Source: OLB16 sp964481775
GTDB lineage: Bacteria; Hinthialibacterota; Hinthialibacteria; OLB16
DNA length: 64,000 nucleotides
Direction of reading: 5' to 3'
NCBI GenBank assembly: GCA_964481775.1
Contig: CAYZUX010000003.1
Span: 19,907-83,906 of the forward strand
A program made the position numbers and the translations under genes. The notes beneath the pieces were generated by a model, which made no database searches, had not been told where the DNA came from, and saw only the letters and a list, made by a program, of their open reading frames with translations. Positions within the stretch are counted from its first letter, which is position 1. Each line of letters starts with the position of its first letter. This document shows positions 35,406-42,722 of this stretch, piece by piece.

Positions 35406-36701
35406 TAGATCGACACAAATCAACTCCTTGTCGCTGCGGGCATAGACACAGCGATTGGCAAAGGCCGGATGTGACCAGCAAATCGGAGCCTCGCGTTGCG
35501 TCATTTCGGTGGTTGGCTCGATAAGCCGGGCACGGCTGATGACATTGACTCCCTCGGGAGACAAACGGGCGATGATCAGATCACCATTCTCGCTGAATAA
35601 AAAGTATCGGTCTCCATTGCGGACCATGTGGATATTCCCCCAGCGGACATTGGGAACCACGGTCAGGTTTTCCCAGATCCGATCCCCATTGGAGGCATTG
35701 AGGCAGCGCAGCTGTCCATAACTGTCGACTCCATAGATGAAGTCTCCATCGAGAATCGGTGTGGAGATGATCGAGTGGAGGCTGTCGGTTTTGTTCTCAT
35801 TCTTGCCCTGGCGTCTCCAGATTTCCTCCACTTCGAATTTGTCCTGCTTCAACTGGACCAGAAGAGAACCATCATAAAACGAGCTGACCAGAATGCGGTC
35901 CTTGTTCACAACCGGGGTGGCCACATTGATCACCATGCGCGATGGTTTGAAGGGAACTGTCCAAAGGACCTTTCCATTCGAAGGGTCAAGGCCTGAAAGG
36001 CTCCTTCCAGTCCAACAAACCAACACCTTTTTCCCCGCCTGATCCACCAGGACTGGGGCTGAATACGAAGCCGGTTCATCAAGTGCACGCCATTTCTCAC
36101 TTCCTGTTTTCTTATCAAGCCCCACCACACAGGCGCCATTGACGCCCCCAATGTGCAGGATCACCAGATCACCATAGACAAGTGGAGAAGCGGCGATTCC
36201 CCAGATGGGCAGATCGATGTGGTATTCGCTCTTGAGGTCACGCTGCCAGATCACTTTCCCTGTTGCTGCCTCCAGGCAGTGTGCATGCCCCATGGTCCCC
36301 AGGGCGTAGGCATATCCCCCATCAATGGAGACCGAGGCGCGTGGCCCCAAGGGGTAATCGACCTGATAGGGGCAGGCATAGGAATGCGACCAGATCTGTT
36401 TTCCGGTGGCAGCCTCGAAACAGAGGATACGTTCCTGCTCAGTGGGATCGACCACCCGGTCAGTCAGATAGACACGCCCTTCCGCGACAGTTGGACCACT
36501 GAATCCACTTCCCACAGGAGCCTCCCAGACTGGTTGAAGGATCTCAGAGGAAAACTTTTCGACGATCCCAGTTTCATTCCAGACTCCATCCCGTCCAGCT
36601 CCGCGCCACTGGGGCCAATCCTCCGCGGAAGTGTCCACGGCAATGAGACCGGAAAGAAGGAAAAGGGTGAACAGCAAAAGGCAGTGCAACAATCTGGGCA
36701 T
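35394..36701 (-). CDS. Secreted PQQ-like beta-propeller repeat protein
   Basis: 435 residues with a signal peptide (about 1-26, ending SAEDW). Repeating blade units: WPQWRGAGRDGVW, GRVYLTDRV, CFEAATGKQIWSHSY, CLEAATGKVIWQRD, GLDKKTGSEKWRAL, GLDPSNGKVLWTVPF, CLNASNGDRIWENL. This is the PQQ-like eight-bladed propeller common in planctomycete-type secreted proteins and similar in fold to BamB. Its role could be sugar/alcohol oxidation or scaffolding; no tryptophan-docking dehydrogenase residues are recognised. Confidence 0.85.
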   Translation of the reverse strand: MPRLLHCLLLFTLFLLSGLIAVDTSAEDWPQWRGAGRDGVWNETGIVEKFSSEILQPVWEAPVGSGFSGPTVAEGRVYLTDRVVDPTEQERILCFEAATGKQIWSHSYACPYQVDYPLGPRASVSIDGGYAYALGTMGHAHCLEAATGKVIWQRDLKSEYHIDLPIWGIAASPLVYGDLVILHIGGVNGACVVGLDKKTGSEKWRALDEPASYSAPVLVDQAGKKVLVCWTGRSLSGLDPSNGKVLWTVPFKPSRMVINVATPVVNKDRILVSSFYDGSLLVQLKQDKFEVEEIWRRQGKNENKTDSLHSIISTPILDGDFIYGVDSYGQLRCLNASNGDRIWENLTVVPNVRWGNIHMVRNGDRYFLFSENGDLIIARLSPEGVNVISRARLIEPTTEMTQREAPICWSHPAFANRCVYARSDKELICVDLSAK

Positions 36702-36793
36702 GGAAGTTCAAAAGGTCCTTTCGGTGTGAGTGACCTCATTTTGATCAGAAAAAAAGGTGAAGGCTAGTGGCAGGCTGGAGAAAAAGGTGTGGA

Positions 36794-37165
36794 TCAGGTT
36801 TCTGAGGAGTCATCCTCTGACTGGCCATAGCCGAGAGAACGCAGGAATCCATCGATATCGAGGCCGGATTCCGGAAGGGCGCGGTTTGGGGAAAAGTGGA
36901 GAGGATCGCGTATGAAGGCCCGCTGGCAACGTGGACAAAGATCGAGATTGATGAGCTTGTAGACTGTCTCTTCCACCTCACGCGGATCCCGGCTGCAGAG
37001 CTGATCGATCAATGCACGGATCTCCGCATCGTGATCCCGCACCAGGTCAGCCAGACCGATTTCAATTTCATCATACGCCGCACGCACATCGATCTTTACT
37101 GTATAGCGAAGATCATGCTTCTTCAGTAGCGCACCACATCCATCGCAGGTGATCGAAATCATCAC
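36794..37165 (-). CDS. Small two-CxxC zinc-ribbon-like protein
   Basis: 123 residues with CDGC (8-11) and CPRC (about 77-80), which could form one zinc ribbon around a helical insert (DRDHDAEIRALIDQLCSRD-like region). No signal peptide; likely cytoplasmic. Function unknown. It follows the Cys-rich secreted protein gene by 20 nt on the same strand and may share its transcript. Confidence 0.65.
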   Translation of the reverse strand: MMISITCDGCGALLKKHDLRYTVKIDVRAAYDEIEIGLADLVRDHDAEIRALIDQLCSRDPREVEETVYKLINLDLCPRCQRAFIRDPLHFSPNRALPESGLDIDGFLRSLGYGQSEDDSSET

Positions 37166-37185
37166 GCATCCCCCTCGAGGGGATT

Positions 37186-38553
37186 CTATTCATTCCGCAA
37201 CCAATGATCGATCCCGGATGTTTTGTCGATTCGACCGTTCAAACCGAAAGCGGCCTCCTCTTCGAGAACCGGGCAGGTGACTGGCTCAAATTCAATGCCG
37301 ATACCCGCATGGAACAGCGAGGGATCCCGGGTTTCATTTCCCTCGATCCCATCCAGCAGGTTATAGAGAGGGCAGCCCGAGAGGATATGTCCCATAGGAC
37401 CATTGCAGGGGAGATCCATCTCCGCGGTGCAAAGACAGACATGAAAAGGTTCACTGGAAAGGATGAAGATACCACCTGGGTATTTGTCATCACGGACAAC
37501 GCAGAAGATCCTCTTGCCTTGTTCGTTCAGGCAGGTTTCCAGCTGAGAAACAAGGAGTTCGGGGATCACCTCGCAGAGGCTTGCCGACTTGGTTCGTCTG
37601 ACCACCAGACTTAAGGTGCACTGGGAAACACTTTCACCACACACAGCCGGTTCGCAGTCATTTTCATCATAGGCACCAATCCCGAATTTGAGCTGCAACG
37701 ATCCCTCATCCACAGGAAACTGTCCGGTACAACTGAAAATCAGGTGCGCGGCATAATCACAGACACAAGGTGCCTCTTCCGTGGGAGTAGGGGTCAGGGT
37801 AGGTGTAGAGACCAGTGTATTCGTTGGGGTACCGGTAGGAAGAGGAGTGAAGGTGGAGGTGGGTGGAGGCGCCTGGGTCCAGGTCATAGTGGGAAACGGG
37901 GTCTCCGTCGGTGTCAGGTCTGGACAGACAGCGGGGAAAACCTCAATACCGATGCCCGAATGGAACTCCTCCCACAGGTGGACCTCGTTTCCTTCGATCC
38001 CATCCAGCAGGTTATAAACCGGGCAGTGATCGATCATCAAACCTGTGGTTCCATCACACGGAAATCCTGCCTCGAGGGCACACAACCCGATGTGGAAGGG
38101 TTCACTGGACTCGATAAACAACCCACGGGGATCTTTCTCATCAGGCTTCACACAGAGAATACCCCGTGCATTCATGGCAAGACATTCCGTGAGTTGGGCC
38201 ACGAGAATCGAAGGGATGACCTGACAGGGGTTCGCGGATTTTTCCTGTGGAGGAACAAGGGAAAGAGTGCATTCGGCCAATGCTTTTCCGAGGACAAAGG
38301 GTTCACACTCAGTTTCCGCGTATTCACCCAAAAGGAAACTGAGTTTGAGGAACCCTTCTTCGATGGAAAACTGACCCGTACATTCAAAAAGGATGTGGAC
38401 CGCATAACGGCAATCGCACTCGCTTGGCTCCAAGGGGGTCTGTGTGACGGTTGGATCGGGTGCGGATTTGGGTTGGGTTGCCTGAATGGAGGTCCATGTC
38501 AGTCCGAGTCCAAGCAGAATTACCAGCAGCCAGTACAAAGTTTTTGATGACAT
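37186..38553 (-). CDS. Secreted protein with two tandem Cys-rich domains joined by a Thr-Pro linker
   Basis: 455 residues. Signal peptide about 1-25. Domain 1 (about 45-205) and domain 2 (about 266-425) are clear duplicates: CDCRYAVHILFECTGQF versus CVCDYAAHLIFSCTGQF, SSEPFHIGLCALEAGFPC versus SSEPFHVCLCTAEMDLPC, and CPVYNLLDGIEGNE versus CPLYNLLDGIEGNE. Many paired Cys suggest disulfides, hence an oxidising extracytoplasmic place. The linker (about 206-265) is Thr/Pro-rich (TPTETPFPT, TPTLTPTPTEE) as in cell-surface proteins of several uncultured phyla. I know no named family for the repeat. A short C-terminal tail follows. Confidence 0.75.
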   Translation of the reverse strand: MSSKTLYWLLVILLGLGLTWTSIQATQPKSAPDPTVTQTPLEPSECDCRYAVHILFECTGQFSIEEGFLKLSFLLGEYAETECEPFVLGKALAECTLSLVPPQEKSANPCQVIPSILVAQLTECLAMNARGILCVKPDEKDPRGLFIESSEPFHIGLCALEAGFPCDGTTGLMIDHCPVYNLLDGIEGNEVHLWEEFHSGIGIEVFPAVCPDLTPTETPFPTMTWTQAPPPTSTFTPLPTGTPTNTLVSTPTLTPTPTEEAPCVCDYAAHLIFSCTGQFPVDEGSLQLKFGIGAYDENDCEPAVCGESVSQCTLSLVVRRTKSASLCEVIPELLVSQLETCLNEQGKRIFCVVRDDKYPGGIFILSSEPFHVCLCTAEMDLPCNGPMGHILSGCPLYNLLDGIEGNETRDPSLFHAGIGIEFEPVTCPVLEEEAAFGLNGRIDKTSGIDHWLRNE

Positions 38554-38812
38554 GAGATCATTCCTTTCAACTCAATACCAAATGAGAACACACAGTTGCA
38601 TTTCGAGAATTTTGGATCAGACACAACCAACCACTGATTAAATATCGCAAAAAACACACCGGTACCTTACCGAGTCGATGTTTCATAAAGTAATTTCAAT
38701 ATCTAAAGGGAGTTATGTTCTACTCTCCCCACCTGAATCCTGAGTCCCCAATCATCCTGATCGGGCGAATAGTTGTTCACCGGGGATGAATAAGTTGTTC
38801 AAGAAGGTGTAC

Positions 38813-40030
38813 CTACTTCGTATTGGATTCCATGACAGGAAAAGGAGTCTGCTTGAAGGAACGGACCTGGCTTTTCCCGAAGAAGTGAAGATCCGCATAA
38901 TCAAGAAGAGCATTCCAGTCCTCGGCATTATGTTCATGCTTGCCTTCGCGGTAGTGGATTCCATTCTTTCCGGGTACTCCAAGGAACTCAAAAACAGGCA
39001 TGGCCGCCAGGTAAGTGGCCTGGGTTCCGGGCGGGTTCGCCCAGTGGTCACCCAAAGCATCTGTGCTGAGGAGTGCTCTGGGAGCCACGAGCACTTTCAG
39101 GAAGTGCTGATCGAAGGGAAGCCGGGTCTCCTTGTCCGCAAAGGTTCGGAAACGAGGATGAAACCAATAAGCGAAACGATTGGGATCGGTGATCACCGCC
39201 AAGGTTTCGGAGCCTTCCCCCTCGATCCGGTAACAACCCGCGCCACCACAACCCGAACCATTGGGAGCCACCAGGGTAATCCGTTCATCCAAGGCACCCG
39301 CAAGCAAGGCTGTCTTCCCACCCCGTGAGTGGCCAGTCATGGCAATCTTTCCCTTGTCCACACAGTCCAGGGTGTAAAGGTAGTCCACCAGACGGCTCCC
39401 GCCCCAGGCCCACACCGCCAGAGTAGCCCAGTCATATTCGGGATAGGCCTTTTGAGCACAACCTACGACATCTCTCTCATCCGGATCGAGGTCAGTTCGT
39501 TGATATTCGGCGATCATGTAGCCGCGTTTAAGAATCTCTTCTTCGATGGGGATATGTCCGAGTTTGTTCGTGTTTTGAGCTAAAACCGGCAAGGGGTGAG
39601 CGCTCTTGGGGATGACTGTCCGGATGTTACAGGTCACCTGATGCCCAGGGCCCATCGAGAGCAGCAGACGCTTTTCGTCAGCCAAACCGCCATAAACCAC
39701 AGCAAAGGATATCTCTTTAATCTCCAGATTATCTGGCGCGGGCGGCATGTGACCATATTCATAGTAGAGGATCATGGCTTTGATTTCCTCGCGCCGTTTA
39801 TTCCAGTCCTCCACATTTTTGACTGGCGAGCCATCTTTCATCACCAGGGGATTGGGAAGGTCCTGGATGACCGGGAGTTGTTCCACAGGGGGAAAACTGG
39901 TTCCTTCCGTTATGGCACCGCAGAGAGAAGCGGGGGAGAAGAACAAGCCCATGGCAAGCAGGGAGAGAATGGGAACCGAACTCTTCAGGAAAGGGAGTAG
40001 ATTGTTGAGAGAGTTGACAGAGTCGGACAT
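38813..40030 (-). CDS. Secreted alpha/beta-hydrolase, glucuronoyl-esterase-like (CE15-like)
   Basis: 405 residues from the ATG at 40030 (AGGAGGT 9 nt upstream); the longer frame has no such site. Signal helix about 20-40. The nucleophile elbow is GHSRGG, like the G-C-S-R-x-G/GHSRGG of CE15 glucuronoyl esterases, in KIAMTGHSRGGKTALLAGALDERI; His is likely in EGKHEHN near the C-terminus. The preceding AVWAWGGSRLVDYLYTLDCVD and the following VAPNGSGCGGAGCYR also fit CE15. Predicted to cut lignin-glucuronoxylan ester bonds or related esters. An inverted-repeat element (copy B) lies 73 bp upstream. Confidence 0.8.
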   Translation of the reverse strand: MSDSVNSLNNLLPFLKSSVPILSLLAMGLFFSPASLCGAITEGTSFPPVEQLPVIQDLPNPLVMKDGSPVKNVEDWNKRREEIKAMILYYEYGHMPPAPDNLEIKEISFAVVYGGLADEKRLLLSMGPGHQVTCNIRTVIPKSAHPLPVLAQNTNKLGHIPIEEEILKRGYMIAEYQRTDLDPDERDVVGCAQKAYPEYDWATLAVWAWGGSRLVDYLYTLDCVDKGKIAMTGHSRGGKTALLAGALDERITLVAPNGSGCGGAGCYRIEGEGSETLAVITDPNRFAYWFHPRFRTFADKETRLPFDQHFLKVLVAPRALLSTDALGDHWANPPGTQATYLAAMPVFEFLGVPGKNGIHYREGKHEHNAEDWNALLDYADLHFFGKSQVRSFKQTPFPVMESNTK

Positions 40031-40102
40031 TTTCTGGAGACCTCCTGGACGCATCGTATGAACCTATTATGAAGTCAGGAGTCCACCATGGAATAGCCCA
40101 GC

Positions 40103-40194
40103 GGCGGAGTAGCGAATTTATTCGCTTTGCGATACGAAGCACGTAGTGCTCTGTAGAAGTGACACACGGCGAATGAATTCGCTACTTCTCCGCC
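40103..40194. repeat. Inverted-repeat element, copy B
   Basis: 92 bp between the CE15-like start and the thioesterase end. Left arm GGCGGAGTAGCGAATTTATT begins at 40103; the right arm is its near complement and ends GCTACTTCTCCGCC at 40194, with a 3-nt extra AAG. The middle has its own small hairpin (AGCAC-GTA-GTGCT, 40138-40150). Arms match copies A and C; the core differs. Confidence 0.7.
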
Positions 40195-40204
40195 AGGAAA
40201 AGTC

Positions 40205-40615
40205 TCACCCAAAGGTCTCCAGCAGCGAGTCCCGTTTACGGTAAGCCACACCATGAAAGACAGCGATCAGGTTTTCCTGCTCATCGGTGATTTTGATGTC
40301 ATAAAACCCGAGTGACTTTTCGGCGGACACCTCCGAGGCCACCGCCTGGAGCACTCCCGTGGTTGCCGCGCGGATGTAACTGATGCTGGCTTGGGCTGCG
40401 ACCGCGATGTTGCCATGAGAATTGCAGGCCGCCGCGAAGGCAAAATCAGCCAGAGAAAAGAGCGCGCCGCCATGGACGGTACGAACCCCATTGAGATGCT
40501 CCTCCCTGACCTCCATCCGCGCAACAGCGCTGCCCTTCCCCACCTCCAAAAGCTCGATGCCGAGATACTGTGCAAGCTTGTCATGCTCCTGGAAGAATTT
40601 TTTAATCTGTTCCAC
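40205..40615 (-). CDS. PaaI-type hotdog thioesterase
   Basis: 136 residues from a GTG at 40615, preceded by GGAGGA with 8-nt spacing; an in-frame ATG at 40711 lies deeper inside the upstream gene and would give an oversized protein. The hotdog signature VHGGALFSLADFAFAAACNSHG (around residues 47-68) marks the 4HBT/PaaI family, with the Asp in LAD as the probable catalytic residue. It hydrolyses acyl- or aryl-CoA thioesters in the cytoplasm. It overlaps the sigma-54 activator stop by 14 nt, so the two are translationally coupled. Confidence 0.85.
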   Translation of the reverse strand: MEQIKKFFQEHDKLAQYLGIELLEVGKGSAVARMEVREEHLNGVRTVHGGALFSLADFAFAAACNSHGNIAVAAQASISYIRAATTGVLQAVASEVSAEKSLGFYDIKITDEQENLIAVFHGVAYRKRDSLLETFG

Positions 40616-42164
40616 CGCTGTCTTCCTCCATTGCGTATTTTCTGACTGTACGCCAATCGGCATCGAGTCTCCGGGAGGCCTCCTGATAAGATCCCGCCAG
40701 GCGGATGGCATGACGACAATACCCTCGTATCACTTCATCCAGACTGACTTCGGCTCTTTCCATCCGTTGAAGCAACCGGCCCAGAACCGACCTCTCAGTT
40801 CTTTCCCCCACTGGGGGATCATAATCCGAGGCCACCAGGAGTGTCCGGACACATTGTTCGAACTCACGGACATTCCCCGGCCAGGGGTAACCCGACGAGA
40901 TCAAGTCTCCGATCTTTTGCTCCAAGTCCGCAAGCACCTCCGCATCCACATGACCTAATGCCTTCTCCAGAAAATGGGGAAGCAGAACAGATGCTTCATC
41001 CGCACGTTCCTCGAGACGTTGCTGGAGCGGAGGGACACGGATCACGGTGGCCCCGATGCGGTAGAGGAAATCCTCCCGCATTCGTCCCTCCGCCACAAGA
41101 GCAGGGAGTTCCCGGTTGGTCGCGGAGAGGATACGTCCCTTGAAGTAACGTGGAGTCCTTTCTCCAAGTGGGTAGAACTCGCGTGATTGAAGAACCCTGA
41201 GGAGTTTGACCTGAATTTCAGGGGAAAGGTCTCCGATTTCATCGAGAAACAGCGCACCATATTCGGAGCACAGTTCGAGATGCCCTTTCGAGGCCGCACC
41301 AGCACCGGTGAAGGCCCCCTTGGCATGGCCAAAGAGCTCCGCCTCGATGAGCGTGGGGGTGAGTGCAGAAAGGTTCACCGCACGGTAACCCTGCGTGAAG
41401 TTCAAAGCAAAACGATCCTCACGCGGGAGGTAAGGAATGAATTGGGAGGTCCCGATCGCCTCGGCGACCAGGTCTTTTCCAGTCCCCGATTTCCCCAGAA
41501 TGAGAGTCGAAAAATTGGCCATCCGGTCCTTGAGATACTGGAAGCTCCACAGCAGCCTGCGTGTGAAGATCGATTCCCACACCGACTCGCGCAGCTGGGC
41601 GATACAGGGGGAGACTCCGACAATGCGTCGCACAATCCCCAGGAATCCCCGGCGTAGTTGGAAACAGAATGCGAAGACATCCGCAATATCGACTTCATTC
41701 ATCGACAGCGGTTCGTCACGGTAGCCGGGGCCCTCCACTAATCTAAAAAAACTGCTGAGGTCCGCCCGGAAATTTTTGAAGATTTCATTTCCAACTCGCG
41801 GTTCCTGATCGGGATTCGACCCACAGACATGAACATGCTGATCCAGGGCCTCACGGTAACGGGTATAGATCCAGATCCAGACCCCATTTCGCAGCAGGAT
41901 CCGGTCTTCCCTGGGGAACCGGCTCCAGTCGCTGCGCGGCTCCTTGCTGAGAGAGGTCAGGCAATCATCGAGCCGGCGTGCAATCTCGACCGACCGCTTC
42001 TGCCATTCCTCCCAGTTCGAGAGATTGAGCGGATCAGTTGTGAAGGATTGACCGGTGAGTTGAGACTCCAGATCGACACGCTCCGCCCCGAAGGGATTGG
42101 ACTCAGTGGAGGCGGTCACCAGTTCCAGAAACTGGCGATGATCGGGAGGGAGTTTGTCTTTCAT
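40602..42164 (-). CDS. Sigma-54-dependent transcriptional activator (AAA+, Fis-type HTH)
   Basis: 520 residues from the ATG at 42164 (AGGAGG 9 nt upstream). The N-terminal 200 residues are not a receiver, GAF or PAS domain that I recognise; they are mostly helical and Trp/Arg-rich. The AAA+ domain (about 215-430) has Walker A LGKSGTGKD, the sigma-54 contact loop GAFTGA, Walker B ALFLDEIGD and the NREL arginine region. The C-terminal helix-turn-helix SYQEASRRLDADWRTVRKY is Fis-like. It opens sigma-54 promoters after an unknown signal. Its partner thioesterase follows; a candidate sigma-54 promoter is divergent at 42562. Confidence 0.92.
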   Translation of the reverse strand: MKDKLPPDHRQFLELVTASTESNPFGAERVDLESQLTGQSFTTDPLNLSNWEEWQKRSVEIARRLDDCLTSLSKEPRSDWSRFPREDRILLRNGVWIWIYTRYREALDQHVHVCGSNPDQEPRVGNEIFKNFRADLSSFFRLVEGPGYRDEPLSMNEVDIADVFAFCFQLRRGFLGIVRRIVGVSPCIAQLRESVWESIFTRRLLWSFQYLKDRMANFSTLILGKSGTGKDLVAEAIGTSQFIPYLPREDRFALNFTQGYRAVNLSALTPTLIEAELFGHAKGAFTGAGAASKGHLELCSEYGALFLDEIGDLSPEIQVKLLRVLQSREFYPLGERTPRYFKGRILSATNRELPALVAEGRMREDFLYRIGATVIRVPPLQQRLEERADEASVLLPHFLEKALGHVDAEVLADLEQKIGDLISSGYPWPGNVREFEQCVRTLLVASDYDPPVGERTERSVLGRLLQRMERAEVSLDEVIRGYCRHAIRLAGSYQEASRRLDADWRTVRKYAMEEDSGGTD

Positions 42165-42454
42165 TTTCCTGTTCCCTCCTGGCTGAGTATACATGTTTTG
42201 CAGTTGCTGGATACAGGTTTTGCCTCATCTTCTCTTCTTCATAAGGAAAGCCATCCAGGCAAGACGAAAACTAAACCCAATGTTTTCCTTATGTTAGGTG
42301 GATCATCATGCCTGTTATGCCAATCGGCATCCTCCCTGCTCTATCCACTGCAGGGGAAGGCAGAAAGGCTTCCCGGGATTTGCGGAGTCATTCATGCCAC
42401 ATATCAACAAAATTAAGACATACAGATGGAGAGCCGTGGTGTTCTCTAACACAT

Positions 42455-42538
42455 GGAGTGGCGAATTGATTCGCCTTTACGTACGGAACCGCACCATGAT
42501 ATGCCAAGGAAATAAACGGCGAATGAATTCGCCACTCC
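42455..42538. repeat. Inverted-repeat element, copy C
   Basis: 84 bp. Left arm begins GGAGTGGCGAATTGATTCG at 42455 and the right arm ends with the reverse complement at 42538; the arms match over 21 bp with one mismatch. Best preserved of the three copies. The inner 42 bp are unrelated to those of copies A and B. Confidence 0.8.
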
Positions 42539-42561
42539 ACCCTTCTTACGCCGCAATCAGC

Positions 42562-42576
42562 TGGCACCGGAGTTGT
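42562..42576 (+). promoter_or_regulatory. Candidate sigma-54 (-24/-12) promoter
   Basis: TGGCAC (42562-42567), 5-nt spacer, TTGT (42573-42576), against the consensus TGGCAC-N5-TTGC. The -12 GC doublet is GT here. It is upstream of the secreted protein gene at 42723 and next to a sigma-54 activator gene. The bases are also part of hairpin 1, so the match may be coincidental. Confidence 0.3.
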
Positions 42577-42587
42577 ACTCCGGTGCC
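42563..42587. repeat. Core-conserved hairpin 1
   Basis: GGCACCGG (42563-42570), core AGTTGTACT (42571-42579), CCGGTGCC (42580-42587). With the core's own AGT/ACT pairing the stem is 11 bp, perfect, with a 3-nt TGT loop. Confidence 0.8.
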
Positions 42588-42598
42588 GGGGGCCTTCT

Positions 42599-42617
42599 GG
42601 GGGAGTTGCACTCCCCC
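42599..42617. repeat. Core-conserved hairpin 2
   Basis: GGGGG (42599-42603), core AGTTGCACT (42604-42612), CCCCC (42613-42617). The same core as hairpin 1 with different arms. CCTTCTGG just before it (42593-42600) is the reverse complement of CCAGAAGG after hairpin 3 (42653-42660), so hairpins 2 and 3 may form one larger structure. Confidence 0.75.
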
Positions 42618-42633
42618 TCGTGTAGGAAGAAGC

Positions 42634-42656
42634 CTGGCGTAGTGCAACTTCGCCAG
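42634..42656. repeat. Core-conserved hairpin 3
   Basis: CTGGCG (42634-42639), T, core AGTGCAACT (42641-42649, the reverse complement of AGTTGCACT), T, CGCCAG (42651-42656). One T-T mismatch in an otherwise complete stem. It is the same family in the opposite orientation. Confidence 0.7.
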
Positions 42657-42664
42657 AAGGGTTC

Positions 42665-42689
42665 CGCCCACGAGATCATCTCTTGGGCG
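42665..42689. repeat. 25-bp palindrome just upstream of the 939-residue protein gene
   Basis: CGCCCA (42665-42670) pairs with TGGGCG (42684-42689) and GAGAT (4272-76 of the 42.6 kb block, i.e. 42672-42676) with ATCTC (42678-42682), with one mismatch (C/T) and a central C. It lies 18 bp before the AAGGAGGT ribosome binding site. It could be an operator, an RNA hairpin or another repeat type. Confidence 0.6.
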
Positions 42690-42722
42690 AGCTGGAAGAT
42701 TCCACCAAGGAGGTTAAGTATC

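Larger units (their letters stand above)
42165..42722. other. Palindrome-rich intergenic region between the sigma-54 activator and the 939-residue protein
   Basis: 558 bp divergent gap. It holds inverted-repeat copy C, three hairpins sharing an AGTTG(C/T)ACT core, a 25-bp palindrome and a possible sigma-54 promoter, all listed separately, plus unremarkable sequence from 42165 to 42450. The open frame that extends upstream of 42723 crosses these hairpins and is not believed to be coding. Confidence 0.8.

Noticed and set aside
34460..35524. 354-codon plus-strand frame
   Set aside because: A shifted frame of the symporter gene, rich in Arg/His/Pro.
37780..37900. CRISPR-like or tandem DNA repeat
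   Set aside because: The repetitive stretch is the codon pattern of the Thr-Pro linker; no spaced repeats or cas genes are seen.
42563..42689. Integron attC-like cassette sites
   Set aside because: The palindromes are far shorter than attC, no integrase or cassette-type genes are present and the arms lack the paired R/L boxes.
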